Part shown: piece after piece, positions 44,205 to 53,172 of the stretch
How the letters are laid out: each line of letters begins with the position of its first letter
Numbering within the stretch: the stretch's first letter is position 1
From: Leeuwenhoekiella nanhaiensis
GTDB taxonomy: Bacteria; Bacteroidota; Bacteroidia; Flavobacteriales; Flavobacteriaceae
Reading direction: 5' to 3'
NCBI RefSeq assembly: GCF_002744755.1
Contig: NZ_KZ319291.1
Span: 186,001-250,000, forward strand
DNA: 64,000 nucleotides
Notes under the pieces: generated by a model
The model's database searches: none
The model's input: the letters and a program-made list of their open reading frames with translations, nothing else
What the model was told of the DNA's origin: nothing
Translations under genes and position numbers: made by a program

Positions 44205-44260
44205 AATGTAATTGAATTTTAAAAATTAATTGTCGGTTAAACTTTTGTTTATTGTTTAAA

Positions 44261-44290
44261 CAAATTTAGACGGATAATTCAACCACGCAA
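44261..44290 (-). promoter_or_regulatory. Promoter of the HU gene
   Basis: On the - strand TTG (complement of 44288-44290), 19 bp, TAAATTTG (complement of 44261-44268): full consensus. The leader to the ATG is about 50 nt and AT-rich. Confidence 0.85.
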
Positions 44291-44394
44291 GCAATAGCGC
44301 AGGAAATCGGGCATTATGTTGATAACTTTAACGTTTTGTTGATAACGATTGCGTATTTTAACAAAATTTCAGCCAGCCTAGTATTGATGCGGTC

Positions 44395-45351
44395 TTAGAT
44401 AACTTTTGCCTTTTCGTGAAAACTAAATCCATTTAATAAATCTTTTACCGGCATTCTGCGCTTTCCGGGAAGCTGAATTTCTTCCAGCATTAGACGGGCT
44501 TTTTTTAAAGGGATATACAGTTTGTCGCCATTAACAATTAGTTTGCCGATAGATTCTGGGTTTTGCGTACCTGTTTCCTCCAAAGAGGCTTTATAGATTT
44601 TGAGCTGCTGCGCGCTATCGTCTCCATTGGTAAAAAGCGTCCAAGCCACAGGATACGGACTCAGTCCTCTTATATGATTGTAAATTGCTTTTGCCGGTTT
44701 GTCCCAGTTGATGCGGGTATTGTCGCGGTTTAGCTTATAGGCCGTGTTCAGTTCCTTGTGATCTTCCTGTTTTTGGGTAGCAGCCGTTCCTGCTTCAATC
44801 TGTTTTACGGTTTCTAAAATCAGGTCGCTGCCTAAATGCATCAGGCGGTCGTGCAGGCTGCCGGCATCTTCATTAGAACCTATTGCAGTCTTTTTTTGAA
44901 GCAGTATAGCGCCGGTATCAATCTTTTCGTCGATGAAGAAGGTAGTCACGCCGGTTTCGGTCTCTCCATTTATTATCGCCCAGTTTATGGGTGCTGCACC
45001 CCGGTAATCGGGCAGGAGGGAAGCGTGTAGGTTAAAGGTACCGTATTCGGGCATTTTCCAAACCGCTTCGGGCAGCATTCTAAAGGCCACCACGATTTGC
45101 AGGTTGGCGTTAAGTGATTTCAATTCTTCTAGAAAAGCGGGGTCTTTTAAATTGGTAGGCTGTAAAACCTTCAGATCCTGGCTTACGGCAAATTGCTTTA
45201 CCGCGCTTTCGTTCAGCTTTTGACCACGCCCCGCAGGACGATCGGGTGCAGTAATCACACCCACGACCTCGTACTTTTCTTCTAATAGTTTCTGAAGGCC
45301 CGCCACGGCAAAATCGGGCGTTCCCATAAATACAATGCGTAAATCTCTCAT
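44395..45351 (-). CDS. fmt: Methionyl-tRNA formyltransferase
   Basis: The 318-residue protein shows Fmt motifs: LRIVFMGTPDFAVAGLQKL at the N-terminus, APDRPAGRGQKL, FNLHASLLPDYRGAAPINWAIINGE (formyl-folate and catalytic site), and the C-terminal OB-type domain from about 210 (INWDKPAKAIYNHIRGLSPYPVAW). It formylates initiator Met-tRNA. Its start overlaps the recQ stop by 4 nt, so the two are co-translated. Confidence 0.96.
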   Translation of the reverse strand: MRDLRIVFMGTPDFAVAGLQKLLEEKYEVVGVITAPDRPAGRGQKLNESAVKQFAVSQDLKVLQPTNLKDPAFLEELKSLNANLQIVVAFRMLPEAVWKMPEYGTFNLHASLLPDYRGAAPINWAIINGETETGVTTFFIDEKIDTGAILLQKKTAIGSNEDAGSLHDRLMHLGSDLILETVKQIEAGTAATQKQEDHKELNTAYKLNRDNTRINWDKPAKAIYNHIRGLSPYPVAWTLFTNGDDSAQQLKIYKASLEETGTQNPESIGKLIVNGDKLYIPLKKARLMLEEIQLPGKRRMPVKDLLNGFSFHEKAKVI

Positions 45352-47252
45352 AGTATGGTATATCGGTTGGTTGGGGTTAATCGTATGTTTTTTTGGTTAA
45401 GTAAGTCTTTTAAAGCGCTGATAATTTGCTTTTCGGTATAAGCATCAAGCCTTTCACCAAGCTCCCGGGAAGAATACTCCCGTTCCTGTAGCAGCAAAAG
45501 TAGGTGTTCTTTTAAATCTGAATCCGGCTGCGCGCTTTTATCTTTTTTGCGCGAAAGACACACATCACATATACCACAGCGCGTTTTTTGATCTTCTTCA
45601 AAATAGGCCAGCAACTGTTTGCTGCGGCATACCTCGTTGTTTTTTACATAGCCTAAAATGGCCTGTACCTGTTCTACTTTGCGTGTATTTTGCGCTTTGA
45701 TAGCGGGGGCGATCGGGTTGATGGTGAGTTCATCTTCCTGCTGCACCAGGAAGGTGATCGCCGTGTCAAACTGCGTATGATCGTAAAGGGCAAGCTCGTC
45801 TTTTTGGAGTTGCAGAAAGGCCTCGTGCACTTGAGGAAGCGATACGCCGGCCTTTTTGGAAATCAAAACGTGGTCTACCGCCAGCGGCTGATCGTAAATA
45901 CCTCCATAGGTTCTCAGCACGCTTTTAACGACGCTTTCCAAAGCCGGGTTCTGAATGAGGTAATAGGTGAGTTGCACCGGTGAAACCCGCAATTGCAGGC
46001 TTGCCTTGCGGTAGAATTCCTGCGAAAGTATGATGATGCTGTTGCGGTCTAAAAGCTGCAAAGCATTGTAGGTAATCAGCGTATTAAAGCTGTAGGTTTT
46101 GCAAAACGAACTGAAATCAAAGCGGAAGGTTTCCTGCTCGCCGCCGCCATAGGGAACCTGAAAAAAACTGTTGAGCTTTTTGTATACTTTTTTGACGAAA
46201 GAGACCGAAGGCAAAACATTTAAAAATTGATTGGCCAGCCGCGATTCGTCGGAAGGATTGACGAGAATGATGCTTTGAGCGGCTTTTCCGTCCCGACCCG
46301 CACGTCCTGCTTCCTGAAAATAGCTTTCCATGCTTTCGGGAAGTTCTACATGTACGACGGTTGAGACATCGGCTTTATCGATACCCATACCAAAGGCACT
46401 GGTTGCCACCATCACCTGAGCTCTATTGGCAGACCAGGCTTCAAAACGCACCTGGCGCTCTCCGCTGCTTAAACCCCCGTGATAATACTGTGCAGAAATG
46501 CCACTTTGTTGCAGAAAAGCCGCGTAGTCTATTGCGGTTTTGCGGCTGCGTACATAAACGATTCCGCTACCGGGAACGCGTTTAAATCCCTGTACAAGCC
46601 GGTTGCGCTTATCTTCTTCCCACAAGACCCGGTATGCGAGATTTTTTCGCTCAAACGAATTTTTATAAACCGCTGGATTTTCCAGCTGCAATTGCGCTAC
46701 AATATCTTCCTGAACCTTTTTTGTTGCCGTTGCCGTAAGGGCTATGCAATTTATTTCCGGAAGGTTTTCGCGAAAGCGTGAAATAGAGCGATAGGCCGGT
46801 CTAAAGTCGTGTCCCCATTGTGAAATGCAATGGGCTTCGTCTACGGCAATTAAGGATACATTCATCTGCTTGATGCGCTCTTGTACCAGCTCGCTTTGCA
46901 GACGTTCGGGCGAGAGGTAAAGCAGTTTGTAATTCCCGTAAATGCAATTGTCAAGTAAGGTGTCGAGTTCGCTATAGGGAATGCCCCCGGGAATGTATAA
47001 GGCTTTGATGTTGCGTTTTTGCAACTGCATCACCTGATCGCGCATCAGCGATAGCAAAGGCGAGATCACCAGTGTAATACCTTCTAGGAGCAATGCCGGT
47101 ATTTGATAACACACCGATTTGCCGCCACCCGTCGGCAATAAGGCAAAGGTATCGCGACCGCTAAGCACGGCATCAATCAATTCCTGCTGGCCCGGCCTAA
47201 ATGAATCGTAACCCCAATAGGTTTTGAGCACATCCCGGGGTGTACGTTTCAT
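45348..47252 (-). CDS. recQ: ATP-dependent DNA helicase RecQ
   Basis: The 634-residue protein has SF2 helicase motifs: FRPGQQELIDAVLSGRDTF, Walker A LPTGGGKSVCYQIPALL, Walker B with VDEAHCISQWGHDFRP, ALTATAT, TSAFGMGIDKADV and QEAGRAGRDG. The zinc-binding RQC region has CRSKQLLAYF and CGICDVC near 550-575. A full HRDC domain is not evident, so it is the short RecQ form. It unwinds recombination and replication intermediates. It overlaps the AAA gene upstream and fmt downstream by 4 nt each. Confidence 0.95.
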   Translation of the reverse strand: MKRTPRDVLKTYWGYDSFRPGQQELIDAVLSGRDTFALLPTGGGKSVCYQIPALLLEGITLVISPLLSLMRDQVMQLQKRNIKALYIPGGIPYSELDTLLDNCIYGNYKLLYLSPERLQSELVQERIKQMNVSLIAVDEAHCISQWGHDFRPAYRSISRFRENLPEINCIALTATATKKVQEDIVAQLQLENPAVYKNSFERKNLAYRVLWEEDKRNRLVQGFKRVPGSGIVYVRSRKTAIDYAAFLQQSGISAQYYHGGLSSGERQVRFEAWSANRAQVMVATSAFGMGIDKADVSTVVHVELPESMESYFQEAGRAGRDGKAAQSIILVNPSDESRLANQFLNVLPSVSFVKKVYKKLNSFFQVPYGGGEQETFRFDFSSFCKTYSFNTLITYNALQLLDRNSIIILSQEFYRKASLQLRVSPVQLTYYLIQNPALESVVKSVLRTYGGIYDQPLAVDHVLISKKAGVSLPQVHEAFLQLQKDELALYDHTQFDTAITFLVQQEDELTINPIAPAIKAQNTRKVEQVQAILGYVKNNEVCRSKQLLAYFEEDQKTRCGICDVCLSRKKDKSAQPDSDLKEHLLLLLQEREYSSRELGERLDAYTEKQIISALKDLLNQKNIRLTPTNRYTIL

Positions 47253-47788
47253 GGGTTGAGTTCTTGTAAAATAAAATCCACACGATTTTCCACCGAAGTT
47301 TTGGGTACTTCAATCAGCTCATAGCCCAGACCCGTATAGGTTTTTACGAGTTCGTCCTGTATTTTTTTTGCTTCCTCCAGGCTTTCGTAGCGCTCTTCAT
47401 CGGTTTCGTGAATTTCATCCCAAATGGGTAAGAGAAAAATATGATCGTAGCGGTAATTGGCGTTAGCCTGTGTAAAACGTTCAGGGTATTGCTGACCTAT
47501 AAAATCCATATAAGCGCTTACATCAGGGATGCCCCGGTCTATAAATACCAAATTGGATTTGAGGTTTGCCGCTTCAAAATATTGTTTGATGCGACTTTCG
47601 AGTAATTTATCGCTAAAAAGCAGGGGTTCGGTTAAAAAAAGCTGTTCAACACCTTCTTGCTGAGCCGCCTGTGTCACCTGTCGCGAAACCTCTTCCAGAC
47701 ACTGATAGCCTCTGCTTCTCAGCGCATTTAAAAGAGTTGTTTTGCCGGTAGCCGGGCCTCCAATCAGGACTATACGTTTTGGTATCAA
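47249..47788 (-). CDS. AAA_28-type P-loop ATPase/kinase-like protein
   Basis: The 179-residue protein has Walker A GGPATGKTTLL, a conserved LEEVSRQV segment, VFIDRGIPDVSAYMDF and FLLPIWDEIHETDEERYES. It resembles the AAA_28 group related to NadR-type and TTD14 P-loop proteins. Substrate unknown. It is the first gene of the AAA-recQ-fmt operon and is divergent from the DUF493 gene. Confidence 0.82.
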   Translation of the reverse strand: MIPKRIVLIGGPATGKTTLLNALRSRGYQCLEEVSRQVTQAAQQEGVEQLFLTEPLLFSDKLLESRIKQYFEAANLKSNLVFIDRGIPDVSAYMDFIGQQYPERFTQANANYRYDHIFLLPIWDEIHETDEERYESLEEAKKIQDELVKTYTGLGYELIEVPKTSVENRVDFILQELNP

Positions 47789-47906
47789 ATGCTTATGAAT
47801 TTAGTTCCTTAGGTTAACGGGCTGTACGCGTAAAAGGTATTTGCACTCCCGATTGCCGGTAAAAATACTCAAATAGCTTTCGATTCAAAAATTAGCTGGA
47901 GAATGG

Positions 47907-47914
47907 TATCTTTG
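47907..47914 (+). promoter_or_regulatory. -7 element for the DUF493 gene
   Basis: TATCTTTG matches TAnnTTTG exactly, 17 nt before the ATG at 47932, so the leader must be very short. Confidence 0.6.
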
Positions 47915-47931
47915 TGCCCTAAAATAATGCT

Positions 47932-48225
47932 ATGAGCACCGAGAAGAATCCGGAAGAATTTTATGCCAAATTAAAAGGAAGATTAGAAGAGACCACAGCC
48001 AAATGGCCTTTAGACTATTTATATAAATTCATCGTGCCTTCAGACAATCAAAAAATCGCAGAGATTGAAGCGATCTTTGATAATATGGGAGCTGTGATCA
48101 ATACTAAAGCTTCCAGCAAGGGCACCTATACCAGTGTTTCCATACACGTAAAAATGGAAAATCCGGATGCTGTGATCGACAAATACAAGGAAGTATCGGT
48201 GGTTGAAGGCGTAATTTCGTTATAA
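47932..48225 (+). CDS. DUF493 family protein (YbeD-like)
   Basis: The 97-residue protein is an ACT-like small alpha/beta domain: WPLDYLYKFIVPSDNQKIAEIEAIF, SSKGTYTSVSIHVKMENPDAVIDKY, ending VEGVISL. Family members have no established function; E. coli YbeD lies near lipoate genes. Here it is followed by DUF4290 and murA. Confidence 0.9.
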   Translation: MSTEKNPEEFYAKLKGRLEETTAKWPLDYLYKFIVPSDNQKIAEIEAIFDNMGAVINTKASSKGTYTSVSIHVKMENPDAVIDKYKEVSVVEGVISL

Positions 48226-48402
48226 GAAGGCTAAAATTGATGCTCCATGTGGGCTTTTAGACATTTTTTAGTACTTTGCTAAATGTTTCTTTGTGAAACG
48301 TACTTCACTCGAATATCGAGATTAAAAGCTCGGTGGCTCGCCCCGACAGATTAAGTTTTATATGGTGAGCTTTGCCGATGTAATTCATTTAAAATTTTAC
48401 AA

Positions 48403-49047
48403 TTGATAGATCAATTAGAATACAATACCGAGCGTGAAAAGCTCATTATACCTGAATATGGCCGTCATCTTCAAAAAATGGTCAATCAGGCAGTAGCCGA
48501 AGAAGACGAGAAAAAGCGTAACATCATCGCCCGAAGCATTATCGCGGTGATGGGAAATCTGCAACCGCATTTGCGTGACGTGCCTGATTTTCAGCACAAA
48601 CTTTGGGATCAGCTGTTTATCATCAGTGATTTTAAACTGGATGCGGTTTCGCCTTATGGGAAACCCTCTCGTGAAAAACTCGAAGAGCGTCCTGAGCCGC
48701 TTGATTACCCACAAAACCATCCTAAGTACCGTTTTTATGGTAACAACATCAAGCGTATGATTGATGTGGCCGTGCAGTGGGAAAAAGGTCAAAAGCGGGA
48801 AGCGCTTGAGTTTACGATCGCCAATCATATGAAAAAGTGTTTCCTCAATTGGAATAAAGACACGGTTGACGATGAGGTGATCTTTAAACACCTGTTTGAA
48901 CTGAGTGATGGTCAGATCAATCTGGCTAAAAAAGATGAGGACCTTAAGGAAGCGCAAAAACTGATGCGTGGTAAGAAGTCCGGCAAATCCAATTCTGGCA
49001 AATCGAACTACCGTAAAAAATCAGGACGTGGTAAAAAGCGTTACTAA
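48403..49047 (+). CDS. DUF4290 domain-containing protein
   Basis: The 214-residue protein matches the Bacteroidota-specific DUF4290 family (YNTEREKLIIPEYGRHLQKMVNQA near the start, split by family-conserved Tyr and Gly; PEPLDYPQNHPKYRFYGNNI; LFELSDGQINL) with a basic, low-complexity C-terminus rich in Gly, Lys and Ser. No ATG precedes the conserved region: the frame is open back to 48355 with no ATG, so a TTG at 48403 is the best start. The gene is regularly next to murA in this phylum. Function unknown. Confidence 0.85.
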   Translation: MIDQLEYNTEREKLIIPEYGRHLQKMVNQAVAEEDEKKRNIIARSIIAVMGNLQPHLRDVPDFQHKLWDQLFIISDFKLDAVSPYGKPSREKLEERPEPLDYPQNHPKYRFYGNNIKRMIDVAVQWEKGQKREALEFTIANHMKKCFLNWNKDTVDDEVIFKHLFELSDGQINLAKKDEDLKEAQKLMRGKKSGKSNSGKSNYRKKSGRGKKRY

Positions 49048-49066
49048 TTTCTAGTATTACAATTTC

Positions 49067-50380
49067 ATGGGAACATTTCAGATAGAAGGAGGGCATCAGC
49101 TTAAAGGATCCATCCAGCCGCAGGGTGCAAAAAATGAGGCTTTACAGATTCTTTGTGCGGTATTGCTAACGCCTGAGCAAGTGATTATCAATAACATCCC
49201 CGATATCGTTGACGTAAATAAACTCATCGATATCCTGAGCAATCTTGGGGTGAAAATTCAGAAGCTGGGTAAAGGTAAATATTCGTTTATCAGCGACGAA
49301 CTCAACCTCGATTACCTCGAAAGTGAGCGCTTCAAGAAAGAAGGGGGTGGTCTCCGCGGATCGATCATGATCGTTGGCCCATTGCTGGCTCGTTTTGGTA
49401 AAGGCTATATTCCGCGTCCCGGAGGTGATAAAATAGGTCGCCGTCGTCTGGATACGCATTTTGAGGGAATGATTAAGCTGGGAGCGAAATTCCGCTACAA
49501 CAAAGAGGAGCGTTTTTATGGAGTGGAAGCTCCTGAAGGTCTGCGCGGTACGTTTATGTTGCTTGATGAGGCTTCGGTAACCGGAACCGCAAATATCCTG
49601 ATGGCTGCGGTAATGGCTAAAGGCGAAACCACTATCTATAACGCGGCCTGTGAACCTTATTTGCAGCAGCTGTGTAAAATGCTCAATAAGATGGGTGCAA
49701 AAATTAGCGGAGTTGGGTCAAATATGCTGAAAATTGAAGGCGTAGAAAGCCTGAATGGCTGCGAACACACCATCCTGCCCGATATGATTGAAATCGGTTC
49801 GTGGATAGGTCTTGCAGCTATGACCCGCAGTGAGATCACCATTAAAAACGTGAGCTGGAATGATTTGGGACTGATCCCGGCGACTTTTAGAAAGCTTGGG
49901 ATTACCTTGGAGAAAAAAGGCGACGATATTTATATCCCGGCACATAAAGACGGTTACGAGATCGAAACGTTTATTGATGGATCGTTTATGACCATCAGTG
50001 ACGCTCCATGGCCCGGTTTTACACCCGATTTGCTGAGTATTGTGCTCGTGGTGGCAACACAGGCTAAAGGCGAAGTGCTGATACACCAAAAAATGTTTGA
50101 AAGCCGTTTATTCTTTGTAGATAAACTCATTGATATGGGAGCCAAAATCATTTTGTGCGATCCCCACCGTGCTACTGTAATTGGTCACAACTTTAAATCT
50201 ACCTTAAAAGCGACTACAATGACCTCGCCTGATATACGGGCCGGTATTTCGCTTCTAATTGCTGCTTTAAGTGCCAAAGGAACTTCGACTATTCACAACA
50301 TTGAACAGATTGATCGCGGTTATGAAAACATTGATGAGCGTTTACGCGCTATTGGTGCCAAAATCATACGTACTGCTTAA
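49067..50380 (+). CDS. murA: UDP-N-acetylglucosamine 1-carboxyvinyltransferase with Asp active-site variant
   Basis: The 437-residue protein has the EPT fold of MurA: GGHQLKGSIQPQGAKNEAL at the start, SVTGTANILMAAVMAKGET, TILPDMIEIGSWIGLAAM, PWPGFTPDL and a final DRGYENIDERLRAIGAKI. It transfers enolpyruvate to UDP-GlcNAc, the first committed step of peptidoglycan synthesis. The loop that usually reads PGGC with the fosfomycin-target Cys reads RPGGDKIGRRRLD here, with Asp121. That change is known from naturally fosfomycin-resistant MurA proteins. It lies 19 nt after DUF4290 and is followed by a strong terminator. Confidence 0.95.
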   Translation: MGTFQIEGGHQLKGSIQPQGAKNEALQILCAVLLTPEQVIINNIPDIVDVNKLIDILSNLGVKIQKLGKGKYSFISDELNLDYLESERFKKEGGGLRGSIMIVGPLLARFGKGYIPRPGGDKIGRRRLDTHFEGMIKLGAKFRYNKEERFYGVEAPEGLRGTFMLLDEASVTGTANILMAAVMAKGETTIYNAACEPYLQQLCKMLNKMGAKISGVGSNMLKIEGVESLNGCEHTILPDMIEIGSWIGLAAMTRSEITIKNVSWNDLGLIPATFRKLGITLEKKGDDIYIPAHKDGYEIETFIDGSFMTISDAPWPGFTPDLLSIVLVVATQAKGEVLIHQKMFESRLFFVDKLIDMGAKIILCDPHRATVIGHNFKSTLKATTMTSPDIRAGISLLIAALSAKGTSTIHNIEQIDRGYENIDERLRAIGAKIIRTA

Positions 50381-50400
50381 GAAGCAGCTGATTCAACTAC

Positions 50401-50437
50401 AAACCTCACCGGTTTCTGAAACGGGTGAGGTTTTTTT
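50401..50437 (+). terminator. Terminator of murA
   Basis: AAACCTCACC (50401-50410) pairs with GGTGAGGTTT (50424-50433), with a further GTTTC/GAAAC inner pairing, followed by a T run. Confidence 0.9.
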
Positions 50438-50484
50438 ATGTTTAATGAGTACAACAAAAGGGAGTATTCCCGGATAGGATCAGA

Positions 50485-51006
50485 CTAAAGCAACATCTTC
50501 GCGATATCCTCCCAGGTGTCTGCCCTGTCAAAACCTGTGGTGTGCACGTTATGAGGTGAAGTAAACTGAATGCCTCTGCCGTCAAAAGCTTGCAAATTGT
50601 AGGAGCGGTCATCTATTAAAATGTCTCCTTTTAAAATATGTTTATGTCCACAGAGGATTCGGTTTTGCCAGGGTATAAACGGAAAGTGCGCATCTAGCCA
50701 ATCTGCTTTTTCCTCAAGACTGGTTTTAAACTGCATCGCAGCTGAGGCGATGTATACCTCGTATTTATCCTGCAGGGCGCGTAATACCTCCTGACTGTCT
50801 TTCATCACTTCAAGATCAATAAAAAAACCGCGCTCGTTGGCGTGATTGCGTACGTAGTGTTGATGCTCTTCCGGAACCATCTGCCAGACTTCAGAGCCTA
50901 TGCAATCTTCTTTTTTAAGGTTTGCGTTGTATTTTTTGTTGTACAAATCGATGTGCGCCTGATACGTATCTGCGATCACCTCGTCCATATCTACAAATAG
51001 GGTCAT
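50485..51006 (-). CDS. 5'(3')-deoxyribonucleotidase
   Basis: The 173-residue HAD-like protein starts MTLFVDMDEVIADTY, the DxDxV phosphatase motif of cytosolic deoxy-nucleotidases, and has LIDDRSYNLQAFDGRGIQF as the late acidic motif, with a small cap domain between. These enzymes dephosphorylate dUMP/dTMP-type nucleotides. The length and motifs match the NT5C family. It is transcribed alone, divergent from the small membrane protein. Confidence 0.88.
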   Translation of the reverse strand: MTLFVDMDEVIADTYQAHIDLYNKKYNANLKKEDCIGSEVWQMVPEEHQHYVRNHANERGFFIDLEVMKDSQEVLRALQDKYEVYIASAAMQFKTSLEEKADWLDAHFPFIPWQNRILCGHKHILKGDILIDDRSYNLQAFDGRGIQFTSPHNVHTTGFDRADTWEDIAKMLL

Positions 51007-51097
51007 AATTTTTAGAGTTTAGGTAAGTTGCCAAAATACATTTTTGAATTGAAAACCATTTTAAATTCTCCTTAAAAAACCTTCCGTAAGCCCTTAT

Positions 51098-51436
51098 ATG
51101 CATCTGAAATTGGGTATTTTTAAAATCCCAGTTAACTCCATGTTCAAATTCTATAAGGATATTACCTTTTATGCACTGCTTTTCGCTCTGGTCAGCATAC
51201 CGCTGGCGGGTTTGTATGGGGCTGTAGTTGTATTTGGCATTTTTGGAACGCCGGTGGGTTTGCTGATGTATAGTTATTTTCACAAGCACGAGTTTTACGG
51301 CTATTACAATCGGGGCTTTAGCAGGCGCTACTTAATCTTAAGGACCTGGATGGTTAATTTTTTAGTGAGTCCCGTGTTGCTGCTTCTTGTTTTTATCATC
51401 TTAAAATTGATTGGCTTTGGCGCTCTTAAAGGTTAG
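51098..51436 (+). CDS. Small membrane protein, possible membrane subunit of the adjacent ABC ATPase
   Basis: The 112-residue protein has about three hydrophobic segments (FYALLFALVSIPLAGLYGAV, VVVFGIFGTPVGLLMYSYF, and FLVSPVLLLLVFIILKLIGF) with a basic stretch between. The ATG at 51140 is an alternative start. I know no family name. Its end overlaps the ATPase gene by 26 nt, which suggests a functional pair. Confidence 0.6.
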   Translation: MHLKLGIFKIPVNSMFKFYKDITFYALLFALVSIPLAGLYGAVVVFGIFGTPVGLLMYSYFHKHEFYGYYNRGFSRRYLILRTWMVNFLVSPVLLLLVFIILKLIGFGALKG

Positions 51437-52103
51437 TTGCATACAGAAAAACTTCGGTGCCAAATCCATTTTAGATGAGGTCCATTTTGAGTTAAAAACC
51501 GGTAAAATACTGGGCGTTTTTGGGCGAAATGGTTCCGGAAAGAGTACGCTTTTAAAAATCCTTTTCGGCACTCAAACTGCTGAAGCGGGAAGGCTTAAGA
51601 TGAACGAGAGCTATTATCCGGTTCGTAAGAACATTTGGCACAAATCCCGAATTATTGAAAGTCAGCAAATAGGATATCTGCCGCAGTTCAGCTTTCTGCC
51701 AAAAGGGGCTAAGGTTTGGGATGTCATTCCGCAATACCTTAAGGGACAGGAGCAGGATTTGGTGTTTCAGGCACCGCGTATGCCCAAAATTGCGGGTAGA
51801 AAAGTAGGCGAACTCTCCATGGGTGAACGGCGCTACCTGGAAGTATTGCTCATTGGTAATCTGGATCATCCCTTTTTGCTACTTGATGAACCTTTTTCAA
51901 TGGTTGAACCCCTGTTTAAAGATTTGATTCACGAGTTTTTAGTTTCGCTGAAAGCTAAAAAAGGAATTTTAATAACCGATCATTATTATCACGATGTCTG
52001 GCAATTATCAGATCGGAAAATGGTGTTGACAAGCGGTAAACTGACTCCGATTACTGAACTGGAAGAATTGATAAAAGCCGGATATTTACGATCTATTAAT
52101 TAA
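51411..52103 (+). CDS. ABC transporter ATP-binding protein
   Basis: The 230-residue ATPase has Walker A GVFGRNGSGKSTLL, Q-loop region IGYLPQF, signature LSMGERRYLEV, Walker B PFLLLDEPF and a switch His in ITDHYYHDV. It appears to start at TTG (51411 or 51417), inside the previous gene. No normal-sized permease is adjacent; only the 112-residue membrane protein could serve. Substrate unknown. Confidence 0.88.
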   Translation: MALALLKVSCIQKNFGAKSILDEVHFELKTGKILGVFGRNGSGKSTLLKILFGTQTAEAGRLKMNESYYPVRKNIWHKSRIIESQQIGYLPQFSFLPKGAKVWDVIPQYLKGQEQDLVFQAPRMPKIAGRKVGELSMGERRYLEVLLIGNLDHPFLLLDEPFSMVEPLFKDLIHEFLVSLKAKKGILITDHYYHDVWQLSDRKMVLTSGKLTPITELEELIKAGYLRSIN

Positions 52104-52106
52104 ACG

Positions 52107-52862
52107 ATGAAAGATAATTTTTCGAACCACGCCGCTGATTATGCGAAGTATCGGCCCGTTTATCCCGAAGCCCTATATAATCACCTCTATAGTTTAGTGA
52201 AGAATACCGAAGCTGCCTGGGATGTTGCGACGGGTAACGGGCAGGTTGCAGCCGTTTTGTCTCAAAACTTCAAGCGGGTTTTGGCCACAGATCTAAGCGC
52301 ACAACAACTGGAGCAGGCGCCTCAAATACCGAATATTGTTTATCGCGTGCAAACTGCCGAAGAAGATTTTGATGCGTATGAACAATTTGATCTAATAACT
52401 GTGGCACAGGCTATTCACTGGTTTGATTTTGAAAAGTTTTATGAACAGGTTTATTTGCATTTAAAGCCGGAAGGAGTTTTGGCTGTGATTGGCTATTCCG
52501 TTTTAGGAACTGATGGAAAACTGAATGATATAATCCAGCATTTTTATACCGAAATCACGAATGAGTATTGGGATCCCGAACGAAAATATCTGGATGCCCA
52601 TTATCAAAGTATTCCGTTTCCGTTTGAAGAGGTAGAACTGCCGAAGTTTCAAATGCAGGTAAGTTGGACTCAGGACCAACTGCTTAATTATCTCAATACC
52701 TGGTCTGCAGTAAAACATTATGAAAAGAAGCATCATTTAAATCCAATTGATTTAATAGCTGAAGCAGTGAAGAAAAACTGGGGTTCTGATGCATTTAGAG
52801 TATTTGAGTTTCCGTTATTAGTGCGGGTAGGCAAAACCCTAAAATCAAAAATCCCGACCTGA
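52107..52862 (+). CDS. Class I SAM-dependent methyltransferase
   Basis: The 251-residue protein has YAKYRPVYPEALYNHL, the SAM-binding WDVATGNGQVAAVL, the acidic LATDLSAQQL and FDLITVAQAIHWFDFEKF, the pattern of the Methyltransf_11 group related to yeast Crg1/Tmt1-type enzymes. The acceptor is unknown. It is 3 nt after the ABC ATPase gene and probably in the same transcript. Confidence 0.87.
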   Translation: MKDNFSNHAADYAKYRPVYPEALYNHLYSLVKNTEAAWDVATGNGQVAAVLSQNFKRVLATDLSAQQLEQAPQIPNIVYRVQTAEEDFDAYEQFDLITVAQAIHWFDFEKFYEQVYLHLKPEGVLAVIGYSVLGTDGKLNDIIQHFYTEITNEYWDPERKYLDAHYQSIPFPFEEVELPKFQMQVSWTQDQLLNYLNTWSAVKHYEKKHHLNPIDLIAEAVKKNWGSDAFRVFEFPLLVRVGKTLKSKIPT

Positions 52863-52873
52863 TGGCCGGGATT
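52847..52873 (-). terminator. Terminator shared at the end of the methyltransferase and small lipoprotein genes
   Basis: AATCCCG-a-CC, TGAT, GG-c-CGGGATT (52850-52873); the A run on the left gives T residues on the - strand. It overlaps the methyltransferase stop. Confidence 0.7.
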
Positions 52874-52889
52874 CTAAATTGGATCTAAT

Positions 52890-53087
52890 TTAATTCCTTT
52901 TATTTTTCTTGCGTTTCTTTTGCTGACCGGGAGCGAAAGCTTTAGCATTTTGGGCTCCGTAATATTTCTTTACCTGGCCGGGTGCAGCGTTATTTCCGTT
53001 AGAGCGATTCACTCCATAAGTGCTGGAGCACGATATACCGGTTAGTACAAACGCACCCATACTCAGTATCATTATCAATTTTCTCAT
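52890..53087 (-). CDS. Small basic lipoprotein with two APGQxKK motifs
   Basis: The start is placed at 53087, because this ATG gives a lipoprotein signal (ILSMGAFVLTGISC); an upstream in-frame start at 53123 only adds polar residues. The mature peptide of about 46 residues has two motifs, APGQVKK and APGQQKK, and a basic tail KRKKNKRN. Small lipoproteins of this type are common in Flavobacteriaceae and are sometimes labelled quinol oxidase subunit 4, for which the sequence gives no reason. Function unknown. Confidence 0.7.
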   Translation of the reverse strand: MRKLIMILSMGAFVLTGISCSSTYGVNRSNGNNAAPGQVKKYYGAQNAKAFAPGQQKKRKKNKRN

Positions 53088-53172
53088 AACCTTTTCTTTA
53101 TCTGTAAAGTTATTAAGCTGCAAAGAACATACCGAGCCTGTTAAGTAAAGCTTAGAAGAACTTTAGCAGGTT

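Noticed and set aside
48415-48957. 180-codon - strand frame opposite DUF4290
   Set aside because: It is a shadow of a conserved gene on the + strand and has no family features.
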